64,000 nucleotides of DNA from an uncultured Bacilli bacterium (GCA_934090795.1 CAKOJQ010000001.1:62001-126000); one strand, 5' to 3'; shown: positions 51,763 to 62,264, counted from the first letter of the stretch. Translations and numbers: made by a program. The notes: generated by a model from the letters alone, not told the origin.

Positions 51763-52883
51763 TAATCCACCAAGAAATCTTTTAATTTTTTAGCACGAGA
51801 TGGATGTCTTAATTTTCTTAGAGCTTTTGCTTCGATTTGTCTAATTCTTTCTCTTGTTACGTTAAACTTCTTTCCTACTTCTTCTAGGGTATAACTTGTT
51901 CCATCAATTAAACCAAAACGAAGTTCTAATACTTGTTGTTCTCTTGGTTGCAATGTTTCTAATACTGATTTAATTTCTTCTTTAAGGATTTCATTTGTTG
52001 TAAAGTCTTCTGGTGACATATTTCTTTCATCAGGAACAAAATCACCTAAATGTGAATCTTCTTCTTCACCAATTGGAGTTTCTAAACTTACTGGGTCTTG
52101 ACTAATTTTAATTACTTCTCTTACCTTTTCAACACCAACACCCATTTTTTTAGCTATTTCTTCTTCACTTGGTTCTCTATTAAGTTCTAGGGTTAATTGT
52201 CTTTGTATGCGAGCCATCTTATTAATTGTTTCAACCATATGAACTGGAACTCTGATTGTTCTTGCTTGATCTGCTAGGGCTCTTGTTATTGCTTGTCTAA
52301 TCCACCATGTTGCATATGTTGAAAATTTATATCCCTTATCATAATCAAATTTTTCAACTGCTTTCATTAAACCAATATTACCTTCTTGAATTAAGTCTAA
52401 GAAAAGTAATCCACGTCCAACATATCTTTTAGCAATTGATACAACTAAACGTAAATTTGACTCAGCAAGTAAACGAGCAGCTTCTTGATCCCCGTTAGCA
52501 ACTCTTATAGATAAATCCATTTCTTCTTCAGGAGATAGCAAACTAATTTTACCTATTTCTTTTAAATACATTCTAACAGGATCATTAATATTAATATCTT
52601 TAGTTAAATCTTCATCAGTTAAAATTTCTACTTCTTCTTCTTTGATTTTACCAGGACCAGGACCAGCTTCACTAGATGATGATTCTTCTTCACTAGAAAC
52701 TACTGTAATTCCATTTTCTAAGAAAGCATTATAAAGTTCATCTAAAGCATCACTATCAATATCTAATCCTTTTAAACTACTAGCAAGTTCTTCAAAAGTA
52801 ATAAATCCTTCTTTTTTACCCTTTTCAATTAACTCTAATTTTCTTTCTTCAAATGTTTTAATTTCTTTAACAGCTTTTGCCAT
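51762..52883 (-). CDS. rpoD: Primary sigma factor (sigma-70/SigA)
   Basis: The 373-residue factor has a short region 1, region 1.2 DPVRMYLKEIGKI, region 2 (RLVVSIAKRYVGRGLLFLDLIQEGNIGLMKA and KFSTYATWWIRQAI, shown in part), region 3 and the region 4.2 helix-turn-helix YTLEEVGKKFNVTRERIRQIE. It is the housekeeping sigma factor and fits the TTGACA/TATAAT promoters seen here. It is coupled to dnaG and trmK by 1-bp stop/start overlaps. Confidence 0.97.
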   Translation of the reverse strand: MAKAVKEIKTFEERKLELIEKGKKEGFITFEELASSLKGLDIDSDALDELYNAFLENGITVVSSEEESSSSEAGPGPGKIKEEEVEILTDEDLTKDININDPVRMYLKEIGKISLLSPEEEMDLSIRVANGDQEAARLLAESNLRLVVSIAKRYVGRGLLFLDLIQEGNIGLMKAVEKFDYDKGYKFSTYATWWIRQAITRALADQARTIRVPVHMVETINKMARIQRQLTLELNREPSEEEIAKKMGVGVEKVREVIKISQDPVSLETPIGEEEDSHLGDFVPDERNMSPEDFTTNEILKEEIKSVLETLQPREQQVLELRFGLIDGTSYTLEEVGKKFNVTRERIRQIEAKALRKLRHPSRAKKLKDFLVD

Positions 52884-54607
52884 TAATCTTCACTTCCTTT
52901 TTTTATTTTAATTATTAAATCATTTAGTTCTTCTTGTTTTTTTATATCAGTTTCGATTTTTAATTGTTCTTTTAATTTTTCTATTTTATTTTCTTTTATC
53001 CATTTATTTATAATATTAATAAAGTTATCAAATTCTTCAGGTAATATTTTATCTTGATAATCATTTAGAATACGATAAATATCTTCTTTATAGTCTAAAT
53101 CTTTAATGTATGTCATAAAATCGGCAATCTCAAATTCACCATTAATTTCTTTATAAGCTAAAATGTCATTAGCAATAAGTTTATATTTTTCTTCAGGAAA
53201 GTAATTTAATTCTATTTTATATTTTCTTATAAACTTTGGATCACTCATCATTAAATAAAGAATTGCTTCAGCGGCTTGATGATATTGATTTAATTTAGGT
53301 TTTACTCTTTTAAACTCTGTTTGTTTAATAACTGGTATTGTTTTAATTAGTTTTCCTTCTAATATTTTTTTGTCAATATGATATTCTTCTGATAGTTTAT
53401 TAATTGTAATTGACTTTAGGATTTCATCATTTGATTTATTAAGTTCATCTATTATTTTATTAATATATTCAGCTAGTTCATCAGCTTTATTTAAGTTTTT
53501 ATCCTTTTTTAGATATCTTAATTTAAAATCAAAGAATGATATTTCTCCTTTTAAGGCATCTTTAAAGGCATCTACTCCATATTTTAATATATAACTATCA
53601 GGATCTTTTTCACCTGTTAATCTGACGACGCTTACTTCAATCTCATTTTTAACTAGTTCTTCACCATTTAAAATAGTACTTTTTTCACCAGCATTATCGT
53701 TATCCATCATAAGTATTACTTTGGCATTTAGTTTTTTTAATAAACTAATATGATTACTTGTTAGGGCCGTTCCCATTGATGCAATAACATTTTTAATTCC
53801 CGATGAATATACTCTTATGGCATCCATTTGGCCTTCGACTAAGATTACTGATTTGGTTTTTAAAGCTTCTAATCTGCATTTGTCATAATTATAAAATGTA
53901 TAGCCTTTTCTAAAAATAACGCTTTCTCTACTATTAATATATTTGCTTGTATCTTCATTTTGGTAAATACGAGCTGAATAAGCAATTACTTTTCCTTCAC
54001 TATTACATATTGGAAATGTGATTCGATTTCTAAATAGATCTAATAAACCATATTCATTGCTATTTGCTAATGACATATCAATTATATCTTTATTACTATA
54101 TCCTTTACTAGTTAATATTTTATTCAAATTATTATCTGAAAGCGCTAAACCTATATTAAATTCTTTAATTGTTTCTTCACTTAAATGACGGTCATTTATT
54201 AAATAATTTTTAGCTTTTACTCCTAGACTACTATTTAAATTATTAACAAATATTTTATTAGATAAATCCATAAGTTCATAGTATTTACTATTTTTGTTAA
54301 CTACTTTATCTTTAATATCTAGTTGATATCCGATTTTATCGGCAACTTTTTTTACAGCCTCAACAAATGAGATATTTTCATAATTTTGAACGAATGTGAA
54401 CACATTACCGCTGGCCAAACAGGTAAAGCATTTGTAAATTTGTTTTTCTCTTGATACGCTTAAACTTGGGGAGTGGTCATTGTGAAAAGGACAAATTCCA
54501 AAATAATTTTTTCCCTGTGGTGCCAGATTTATATAAGAACCTATAATTTCAACTATATCCGCTTTTTTTCTAATTTCAGCAATTACATCATTTGGTATTC
54601 CGGCCAT
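52883..54607 (-). CDS. dnaG: DNA primase
   Basis: The 574-residue primase has the CHC2 zinc finger (Cys39, His42, Cys60, Cys63), a Toprim domain (VILVEGQMDAIRVYSSG and KVILMMDNDNAG) and a helical DnaB-binding C-terminus. It makes RNA primers for replication. GGGTGAT precedes the ATG. It is first in the dnaG-rpoD-trmK operon. Confidence 0.97.
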   Translation of the reverse strand: MAGIPNDVIAEIRKKADIVEIIGSYINLAPQGKNYFGICPFHNDHSPSLSVSREKQIYKCFTCLASGNVFTFVQNYENISFVEAVKKVADKIGYQLDIKDKVVNKNSKYYELMDLSNKIFVNNLNSSLGVKAKNYLINDRHLSEETIKEFNIGLALSDNNLNKILTSKGYSNKDIIDMSLANSNEYGLLDLFRNRITFPICNSEGKVIAYSARIYQNEDTSKYINSRESVIFRKGYTFYNYDKCRLEALKTKSVILVEGQMDAIRVYSSGIKNVIASMGTALTSNHISLLKKLNAKVILMMDNDNAGEKSTILNGEELVKNEIEVSVVRLTGEKDPDSYILKYGVDAFKDALKGEISFFDFKLRYLKKDKNLNKADELAEYINKIIDELNKSNDEILKSITINKLSEEYHIDKKILEGKLIKTIPVIKQTEFKRVKPKLNQYHQAAEAILYLMMSDPKFIRKYKIELNYFPEEKYKLIANDILAYKEINGEFEIADFMTYIKDLDYKEDIYRILNDYQDKILPEEFDNFINIINKWIKENKIEKLKEQLKIETDIKKQEELNDLIIKIKKGSED

Positions 54608-54761
54608 AAAATCACCCTACATATATTATTCCCCATATCCCCTCTATTTCTTTTATTTTTTTTGCAAAAAATATAAATTTCTCCAATATTCTATCACGTT
54701 TTGATATTTTTTCAAGTGGTTATGAGAAAAAAACAAGTCTTATTCAAACTTTGTAATAGAA

Positions 54762-54800
54762 AAAGAAATACTAGTTATCTTTTAATTTTAGTATTTCTTT
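54762..54800 (-). terminator. Terminator behind the flippase-like gene
   Basis: A perfect 12-bp stem AAAGAAATACTA/TAGTATTTCTTT with a 15-nt loop and a short T run on the minus strand. The surrounding 54608-54869 gap holds nothing else clear. Confidence 0.75.
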
Positions 54801-54869
54801 ATTTGCTAGACTAACTATTTTTGATATTTATAAAGTTTGTATTAATTATCTTTGTACTCTTCTCTGGGA

Positions 54870-55889
54870 TTATCTATCTTTTGATTTATATAAAACTTTT
54901 ACATTTATTAAAATTAATACAAATGAGATTAACAATGGTAAGTAAAAGATAAATAAACGGTTTAAAATCATTCCATGAATCGCTAATGTATCAAAGATAG
55001 TTAAATATAATATGCTAGTAATATATTCGCTTATTCCTGTTTGACCGGGAAGTATACATAATTCTAAAGATATTTGAACAAATAATTGAAGTAATAAAAT
55101 ATCAAAATAATTAAGAACTATATTTGTATTTAAACTTCTATAAATAAAATATATTATCGAAAACAATATTGTTCTTTGAATAAATACCAAGATAGTTGTT
55201 AGAAATAATATACCAACATTTTCTTTTAAATAGCTTGCTTCATCTATGTATGATTTTGTTATTTCATCTATTTTAGTATTATAATCTATATTTTTATTTG
55301 TAAATTTATTATATATTTTATAAATAATTGTAAGTATTTTACTAATTAATTTTTGATTATACATTAGAAGTAAACAAATAACTACTATAAAAATATCGTA
55401 AATAAATCCAAGAAAGAATAATATCTTAACTAAAGAACCATTAGTAAAAACATAATCTGGTTTGAAAATTAAAATTAATATTCCTCCAACAATTAAAAAT
55501 AATTTAAATAATATTGTATTAAGTATTAATGAAATCATACTCTTTTTATTTGATAATTTATCTTGATTCATGTAATAAAGTTGAAGAGGTTGACCACCAG
55601 TAGAACCAGGTGTTATACCACTAAAGAAAAACTCAACTAAAGAATAATGAAAACATCTTATTAATGATATTTTTTCATTCATTGAATTAAACATTACTTT
55701 AAAATATAATCCTTCCAAGAAGAAATATAAAAATACTCCTAAAATTATTATTATATAGTAACTTATATTTATCATTTTTAAACACAGTAGTATATCAGAT
55801 ACTTTATAAGTTAAAAAAAGAATCGTAAAAGTAACTGTAAATAATAAGATGAAAATAATTGATGATATTATAATTTTTTTATCTTTCAT
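54870..55889 (-). CDS. Flippase-like membrane protein (LPG-synthase membrane domain family)
   Basis: The 339-residue protein has about eight membrane helices. It shows the family features LEGLYFKVMF, FFSGITPGSTGGQPLQLYYM and LCILPGQTGISEYITSILY. These resemble the membrane domain of MprF/AglD-type proteins (UPF0104), which move lipids across the membrane. There is no synthase domain, so it is the short form. GAGGATAG precedes the ATG. The lipid is unknown. Confidence 0.85.
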   Translation of the reverse strand: MKDKKIIISSIIFILLFTVTFTILFLTYKVSDILLCLKMINISYYIIIILGVFLYFFLEGLYFKVMFNSMNEKISLIRCFHYSLVEFFFSGITPGSTGGQPLQLYYMNQDKLSNKKSMISLILNTILFKLFLIVGGILILIFKPDYVFTNGSLVKILFFLGFIYDIFIVVICLLLMYNQKLISKILTIIYKIYNKFTNKNIDYNTKIDEITKSYIDEASYLKENVGILFLTTILVFIQRTILFSIIYFIYRSLNTNIVLNYFDILLLQLFVQISLELCILPGQTGISEYITSILYLTIFDTLAIHGMILNRLFIFYLPLLISFVLILINVKVLYKSKDR

Positions 55890-55947
55890 ACTAATCTATC
55901 CTCACTAATGTTAAGTATAGCATCTTAATTTAAGAAGATAAATAGAA

Positions 55948-57669
55948 TTAACCTATTTTATAGGGATTTGTTTTTTCACCAGTTCCACTAGCTATCAAGA
56001 TATCAGATTTCAAGAAAACGGTCGGCAGAACCACGGTGGAGTTACACGCGAAGTTACTATCAACAGCACCGTCCCAACGCACAACGAACACAATATTCGA
56101 GCGTCCAGAGAAAGTCGACAATGTCCAGTACCAGCTAGACTTTTGTAACCAATTGTCTAATTTACATTTTGTATTAGTATAATCATATTGTTCTTTTGCT
56201 TTATCATACACTACTCCAGCTCTTAAATTTTCTCTACATTCACTATTTGTTGATGCATATCCATAATCACTGGCATATATTAGTCCAACCTTACCTGTCC
56301 AATCAGTAGGGCGGCTATTTTGATAGGTGATTATTCCTCTTTCTTTATTATATTGATCTAATAGAGGCAATCCATATGGTGGAGTAGTTGGGTTACTATA
56401 ACTATTTCCGCCAATGTTCCATACACTTTCACTTATCATATTTTGATAATTACTTTTTATAACGTTTGTATAATCAAATACTCCAGTTTGACGAAATACT
56501 GGTTTCGTAGTTGTTGAATCATAATATGAATTATACCAATTATTCTTATTTGCAGTTAAAGCTGTATTTAAATAATCTCCGTTTAATTCCTTCATTAAAT
56601 CTGCTTCTGTCCAATTATTAAATCCATAATTATCATTTCCTGTTGCATCCAATGAATAATTGCCTAAAGATTCATTTCTAACTAATTTAATCTTTCTTTC
56701 AATTTTACCAGTTGAATCTTTTACATTAAAAATTCCAACTATTCTCCATAGTTCTCCTATGTTACCAAACTCAACGTAATTTCTAGGCTCAGCACCTGTA
56801 TATCTTACATTCTTATCTACAGTTGGATCTATAAACATTCCGTGTATATTGTTATTATCTAACTCCTGCACTTTACTTACATATTCTACCGCATTTATTC
56901 CTTTACTTTCAAAATTAACAATTAACTTATTTGGAATATTATCTAAATTTGATACATTAATATCCCATTTTCCAGTTGCATAATTGCAAGTAAAACTGAC
57001 ATTACTATCTTTTAACTCAGTATTATTTTTATAAGCTGTTGATGTTGCTCGGTAAAAGCAAATTGATGGTAAGTCCTGCTTTTCTACTCCATCTACATAT
57101 GCTACTATATCTATATCTTTATCTAAACTTACTACATCATTTATTTGATTTACTAGTTCTAAATCATTCCATATATATCCTGCATTTAAATTAAGTTTTA
57201 TATAATAATCATTATTACTTTTATTATTTGTTAATATAGTTAAAGACTTAGTCTTGTTTGTATTAATAGTTCTACTTACTTCACTAGATTCATCTTCTTT
57301 AGTTACACTTATATCACTTGGTATATTATTACTTGTCTCTGTACAATTTTGATTATTACATAATTCATATGTAAATTCATATTTAACATCTATTTTATTT
57401 AAATTAGTTAATATTATATTAAATTGTTCTATCTTACCTGCTTGTAAATGTAATATTCTATCATTTGACGTGCCACTATTTGTTGTTATATTAAATGATA
57501 AATCATTAACCTTTATATTAGCTATCTTTTTATTTTGACTTGATGTAAACATCGATAATGAATAACCTAAAGTAAATATAAATAACATTAACACTCCAAT
57601 TATAGTTAATATCTTTGCTTGTTTATCTTTTTTTATTAAATTAAAAAAATTGATAAGTTTAGTTTTCAT
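55948..57669 (-). CDS. TasA-like/lectin-like surface protein, probable second DGR target
   Basis: The 573-residue protein has an N-terminal membrane helix (about 17-40), an all-beta domain (about 45-265) with NKIDVKYEFTYEL, and a C-terminal domain (about 280-573) related to the end of 6726-8321 (GIFNVKDSTGKIERKIKLV, NNWTEADLMKELNGDY, WTGKVGLIYASDYGYAS). The last about 60 residues contain WYWTLSTFSGRS and VRWDGAVDSN and end TNPYKIG. The DNA for this stretch is far richer in G and C than the rest of the gene, as expected for DGR-mutated codons. No matching TR is in the window. AGGAG precedes the ATG and the promoter has a 7-G run. Confidence 0.82.
   Translation of the reverse strand: MKTKLINFFNLIKKDKQAKILTIIGVLMLFIFTLGYSLSMFTSSQNKKIANIKVNDLSFNITTNSGTSNDRILHLQAGKIEQFNIILTNLNKIDVKYEFTYELCNNQNCTETSNNIPSDISVTKEDESSEVSRTINTNKTKSLTILTNNKSNNDYYIKLNLNAGYIWNDLELVNQINDVVSLDKDIDIVAYVDGVEKQDLPSICFYRATSTAYKNNTELKDSNVSFTCNYATGKWDINVSNLDNIPNKLIVNFESKGINAVEYVSKVQELDNNNIHGMFIDPTVDKNVRYTGAEPRNYVEFGNIGELWRIVGIFNVKDSTGKIERKIKLVRNESLGNYSLDATGNDNYGFNNWTEADLMKELNGDYLNTALTANKNNWYNSYYDSTTTKPVFRQTGVFDYTNVIKSNYQNMISESVWNIGGNSYSNPTTPPYGLPLLDQYNKERGIITYQNSRPTDWTGKVGLIYASDYGYASTNSECRENLRAGVVYDKAKEQYDYTNTKCKLDNWLQKSSWYWTLSTFSGRSNIVFVVRWDGAVDSNFACNSTVVLPTVFLKSDILIASGTGEKTNPYKIG
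55990..56150 (-). repeat. Putative second DGR variable region
   Basis: About half of the bases are G or C, against roughly a quarter in the surroundings. The codon order (SWYWTLS...VFVVRWDGAVDSN...LPTVFLKS) parallels Asn-rich DGR templates of lectin-fold targets. It does not fit the TR at 41654-41769 because non-adenine positions differ. Boundaries are estimated. Confidence 0.55.
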
Positions 57670-57694
57670 ATTTTTGAACTCCTATTCTTATCAA

Positions 57695-57722
57695 ATTATA
57701 TTACTAAATACCCCCCCGTCAA
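57695..57722 (-). promoter_or_regulatory. Promoter with 7-G tract in front of 55948-57669
   Basis: TTGACG (57717-57722) and TATAAT (57695-57700) on the minus strand are 16 bp apart, and the -35/-10 gap starts with a G run (seven G counting the last base of the -35 box). Upstream CAAACGTTTTTTCGC resembles the region before the 6726-8321 promoter. Confidence 0.7.
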
Positions 57723-57758
57723 GCGAAAAAACGTTTGTTTTAAATTTTCATATACTAT

Positions 57759-59678
57759 TTATCTTTTTGTTTCAATTATATAGTCATCTTCAAGAGAAAA
57801 CTCTACATTTTCGTTAATCCAGTCTTTTCTTGGTTCTACTACATCTCCCATTAAAACAGATACTCTCTTTTCAGCAAGTAAGGCATCAGTTATATTTACT
57901 TTAATTAAGTTTCTGTTTTCAGGATCCATTGTAGTTGTCCAAAGTGGTTCAGGGTTCATTTCACCTAAACCTTTATATCTTTGAACTTTATAATTTTGTT
58001 TTCCTTTAGTTGCTTCTTTTAATTCTTCATTTGTCCAACAATAGACATGATTTTTACCATAATCAACCTTATAAAGAGGCGGCATAGCAATATATAAATG
58101 TCCTTCTTCAATAAGTGGTTTCATAAATCTATAGAAGAAAGTTAAAAGTAAACACTGAATATGAGCACCATCATCATCGGCATCGGTCATAATTATTACT
58201 TTATCATAATTAATATCTTTAACGTCAAAATCTTGTCCGTAACCAGCACCAATACAGTTTATCATGGTACTTATTTCTTCATTTTTAAATATTTCAGGGC
58301 CACTTGTTTTTTCAGTATTAAGTATTTTTCCTCTTAATGGTAATATTGCTTGAAATTTACGATCTCTACTTTTTTTAGCAGTACCTCCGGCTGAATTTCC
58401 CTCTACAATAAATAATTCGTTTTTCTTAGGATTTCTTGTTTGAGCGGGAGTAAGTTTACCGGATAATCTTTGAGCTTCACTCTTTTTAGTTTTGCCATTT
58501 CTTGCTTCTTCTCTTGCTTTACGAGCTGCTTCTCTAGCAACTTTACTTTTGCTCATTTTTTCAATTATTTTTAAAGCATTTTCTTTGTTCTCTTCTAAAT
58601 AATATTTAATACTTTCATAAACAATTGATTCAACTACTGGTCTTGCTTCTGGAGTTCCTAGTTTTCCTTTAGTTTGTCCTTCAAATTGAAGAAGATTTTC
58701 TGGTATTTTTAAATTAATAACGGCAGTTAATCCTTCTCTAACATCGCTTCCTTCAAAGTTAGCTGATTTGGCTTTTAATATACCATTTGATTTAGCATAA
58801 TCATTAAAGGCTTTGGTAATACCAGTTTTAAAACCTACTTCATGAGTTCCACCATCACTTGTTTTAACATTATTAACAAATGAGATAATATTTTCATTAT
58901 AAGAATCAGTATATTGCATAGCGATATCTACTTCAATAGTATTTTTAACACCATGAATAGGAATTACTTTATGTAATACTTCTTTATCTTCATTAATATA
59001 GTCTACAAATGAGATTAAACCATTATCATAATGGTATGTTACTCTCTTATCATCTGGAATATCTTCGATATCAATAGTTAGTTCTTTAAGTAAGAAAGCA
59101 CTTTCTTGCATTCTTTCACAAATAGTTGTGTAACTAAATGTTAAATTTTTAAAGATACTTTCCATTGGTTTAAATGTTACAATTGTTCCTGTTGCTTTTG
59201 TTGTACCAATTTTCTTTAAGGGACTTGCTACTTCACCACCATTTTTAAATTTAATTTGATTTATTTCACCATCTCTTAAAATAGTTACTTCCATATAGTC
59301 AGACAAAGCATTAACAACAGATGCACCTACTCCATGTAAACCACCAGATACCTTATATCCATCAGTTTCAAATTTACCACCAGCATGTAAAATAGTATAA
59401 ATAACTTCAGGGGTTGATTTTCCACTTGAATGCATACCAGTTGGGACACCTCTACCATTATCAGCGATAGTTATAGAATTATCTTTATTGATCTTAATAC
59501 TTATTTTGTTACCATAACCATTTATTATTTCATCAATTGAGTTATCTACTATTTCCCATACCAAATGATGAAGACCTCTTTTATCAGTAGATCCTATATA
59601 CATACCTGGTCTTTTTCTTACAGCTTCTAATCCTTCTAATATTTTAATTGAATGTTCATCGTATTTATGAGCCATCAT
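57759..59678 (-). CDS. parE: DNA topoisomerase IV subunit B
   Basis: The 639-residue protein has the GHKL ATPase (VDNSIDEIINGYGNKI, DNGRGVPTG, GGLHGVGASVVNALS), the transducer domain and a Toprim domain. LSGKLTPAQTRNPKKNELFIVEG and IINTEK-type sequence (KILNTEKTSG) favour ParE over GyrB. The usual EGDSAGG motif reads EGNSAGGTAKKS. DADDDGAHIQ is intact. The ATG at 59678 has AAGGA 7 nt upstream. parC is not adjacent in the window. Confidence 0.9.
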   Translation of the reverse strand: MMAHKYDEHSIKILEGLEAVRKRPGMYIGSTDKRGLHHLVWEIVDNSIDEIINGYGNKISIKINKDNSITIADNGRGVPTGMHSSGKSTPEVIYTILHAGGKFETDGYKVSGGLHGVGASVVNALSDYMEVTILRDGEINQIKFKNGGEVASPLKKIGTTKATGTIVTFKPMESIFKNLTFSYTTICERMQESAFLLKELTIDIEDIPDDKRVTYHYDNGLISFVDYINEDKEVLHKVIPIHGVKNTIEVDIAMQYTDSYNENIISFVNNVKTSDGGTHEVGFKTGITKAFNDYAKSNGILKAKSANFEGSDVREGLTAVINLKIPENLLQFEGQTKGKLGTPEARPVVESIVYESIKYYLEENKENALKIIEKMSKSKVAREAARKAREEARNGKTKKSEAQRLSGKLTPAQTRNPKKNELFIVEGNSAGGTAKKSRDRKFQAILPLRGKILNTEKTSGPEIFKNEEISTMINCIGAGYGQDFDVKDINYDKVIIMTDADDDGAHIQCLLLTFFYRFMKPLIEEGHLYIAMPPLYKVDYGKNHVYCWTNEELKEATKGKQNYKVQRYKGLGEMNPEPLWTTTMDPENRNLIKVNITDALLAEKRVSVLMGDVVEPRKDWINENVEFSLEDDYIIETKR

Positions 59679-59789
59679 ATTCACATCCTTAACAAATAGA
59701 GTATAACAAACTACTTAAAAAAAAACAAATTTTAGTGTAAGATATTTGTCAATAATTAATAATATGATAAAATTAGTTATGGTGATCGT

Positions 59790-62264
59790 ATGAAAAATTT
59801 TATAAAAAAGAAGAAAAATTATATTTTAGCAGTTATATTACCAATAGTTATTATGCTTATAGTTTATATTTTTAATCATATTTATCCTTTTGGAGATAAT
59901 ATTGTTGCTATGGGAGATGGATATAATCAGTATCCAGGAATGCTTAATAATTTTTTAAATATTATTAAAGGAAAAGAAAACTTATTTTATTCTTTTAAAG
60001 GATTACTTGGCTTTAATACTTATGCCTCTTTAGTTTATTATACTTTTAATATAACTAATATATTTGGTTTGTTATTTAGTAATGTAATAAAGTTTTACAA
60101 TTTTATTGTTATATTTAAAATAATGCTATGTAGTTTAACTATGTTTATTTATTTAAATTATGTTAGAAAAAGAAAGATAAATTATTTATTTAGTATTTGT
60201 TATGCTTTATCTACTTATAATCTTTTATATTATTTTAATTATATGTGGTTTGATAGTGTTATTATGTTTCCAATAGTTATGATAGGAATTGAAAAGATAT
60301 TTAAAGAGGATTGTTATTTACTTTATGTTGTAAGTTTATCATGCACAATTATTTTTAATTTCTATATTGGATATATGATATGTATATTTAGTGTTATGTA
60401 TTTTATTTATAAAAGTATTATTAAAGGATTTAATAAATCTAGAATATTTAAATATTTATTTTATTCTTTGTTATCAGGACTTATTAGTGCGTTTGCGCTA
60501 GTTCCAGTGATGTTAGAGCTTTTAAATGGTAAAGCTGAATTAATCAGTGAATTTGCTAAAGATTATTTTAAATTTGATTTAGATGGAATAAGTACTTTTT
60601 ATAAACTTTCTTTTGCTTCTTTTTCTAATGGTGATTTAGAATATGGTACTCCAAATGTTTATGTTAGTATGTTTATTTACATTAATGCATTATTATATTT
60701 CTTTAATTCAAGAATTAAATTAAAGGAAAGATTAGCATCACTTGGTGTTTGTTTATTCTTTTTACTATCAGTTAGTTTTAATTTACTTGATTATTTTTGG
60801 CATATGATGTCAATGCCAATATTCTACCCTGTTAGATATTCATTTATATTCTCTTTCTTTTTAATTTATTTAGGTTTTAGAAATTTTATTAGATATGATA
60901 AAAAGAATTGGAAATTTAATTTAGGTTTTTATACTTTATTCGTTATTATGATTCTTATCGGTTTTGTAACAAGTGGTAATTTAGATATCGATGAAAGACA
61001 AAATTTAATGGCTAAATTAATATACTTAGGTATTTCTTTTGTATTTATGTTTTATTATATTTTTATGTTAAATCATAAAGAATTTAAAAAATATATAGTT
61101 TTTGTTGTTATTATTGAACTTAGTTTTAATGCTTTTTTAACTTTTAAAAATAATGGTAATGAGAATACTTATTCTAAATTTATTAACCAATACAATTATG
61201 CTAATGAGAAAATAGATAGTATTGATGATAATAGTTTATTTAGAATTGGTTTTTATGACAGAACAATATTAAATAATGGATTGTTGCATGGATACAATGA
61301 GGTTAGTTATTTTTCTTCAGTTAGAAACAATAAAGTTTTTAAATATGTTAAGGATGTACTTGGTGTTACTGTAACTGATGGATGCAGTGGTAAATATTAT
61401 TATAATGATCCGATTGTTAATAGTTTATTAGGTATTAAATATATAATTAGTAATCAAGACGTAGATTATTATAAAGAATATAAAGATAATATTTATATAA
61501 ATGAAGATGCAACTTCTTTTGGTTTTTTAACTACTAATAAAATTTTAGAACTAGAATATAATGATGATTTTGTATCTAATATGAATAATTTGGTTAAGAC
61601 TATAAATAATAATGATAGAAATATTATAAAAGAAATTGATGCTAGTAATAAGACTATAAGTTGTACTAAAGAACCTAATTATTGTATTTTTAATGGTACT
61701 GATAATTATGTTATTTATGAATATAATGCTAAAGAAGATGAATTTATCTTTTTAAATAATGATAATTATTCGAAGAATGAATATGAATTTTATATTAATA
61801 ATGAAGCAACTGATATTAAAAATAAGGGATTTTTATTGCTACATAAGGATGATAAAATAAAATTTAAAATAACAGTTGATAAAAAAAGTTATGATTATAA
61901 TATTCATTTATATTCTATAAATTATGAGGTATATAAGGAATTTGTTAAAAATATTAATAACAATAAGATGGTAGTAAATAATTATTATGATGATCATCAT
62001 TTTACAACTAAAATTAATGTTAAGAATGATACTTTACTTTATACTTCAATAGCAAACGATAAAGGATGGAAAATATATGTTGATGGAACTTTAACTACTC
62101 CTACAAGCATATATGATGCAGTTATTGGACTTGATTTAACAGAAGGAGAACATTTAATTGAATTTAAATACTTTACTCCAGGACTTATAGAGGGCATAGT
62201 TATATCTAGTGCAAGTATTTTAACTGGATTAATAATATTAATTATAAAAAGAAGAAAAAAATAA
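59790..62264 (+). CDS. YfhO-family polytopic membrane protein
   Basis: The 824-residue protein has about 12 membrane helices in the first 430 residues, with GDGYNQYPGMLNN and GLLGFNTYASLVYYTFN early on, as in YfhO/GT-C-like membrane proteins. An outside domain (about 440-790) and a final helix with RRKK tail follow. YfhO proteins are thought to glycosylate lipoteichoic acid or related polymers using lipid-linked sugars. GGTGATC precedes the ATG. It is monocistronic on the plus strand. Confidence 0.88.
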   Translation: MKNFIKKKKNYILAVILPIVIMLIVYIFNHIYPFGDNIVAMGDGYNQYPGMLNNFLNIIKGKENLFYSFKGLLGFNTYASLVYYTFNITNIFGLLFSNVIKFYNFIVIFKIMLCSLTMFIYLNYVRKRKINYLFSICYALSTYNLLYYFNYMWFDSVIMFPIVMIGIEKIFKEDCYLLYVVSLSCTIIFNFYIGYMICIFSVMYFIYKSIIKGFNKSRIFKYLFYSLLSGLISAFALVPVMLELLNGKAELISEFAKDYFKFDLDGISTFYKLSFASFSNGDLEYGTPNVYVSMFIYINALLYFFNSRIKLKERLASLGVCLFFLLSVSFNLLDYFWHMMSMPIFYPVRYSFIFSFFLIYLGFRNFIRYDKKNWKFNLGFYTLFVIMILIGFVTSGNLDIDERQNLMAKLIYLGISFVFMFYYIFMLNHKEFKKYIVFVVIIELSFNAFLTFKNNGNENTYSKFINQYNYANEKIDSIDDNSLFRIGFYDRTILNNGLLHGYNEVSYFSSVRNNKVFKYVKDVLGVTVTDGCSGKYYYNDPIVNSLLGIKYIISNQDVDYYKEYKDNIYINEDATSFGFLTTNKILELEYNDDFVSNMNNLVKTINNNDRNIIKEIDASNKTISCTKEPNYCIFNGTDNYVIYEYNAKEDEFIFLNNDNYSKNEYEFYINNEATDIKNKGFLLLHKDDKIKFKITVDKKSYDYNIHLYSINYEVYKEFVKNINNNKMVVNNYYDDHHFTTKINVKNDTLLYTSIANDKGWKIYVDGTLTTPTSIYDAVIGLDLTEGEHLIEFKYFTPGLIEGIVISSASILTGLIILIIKRRKK

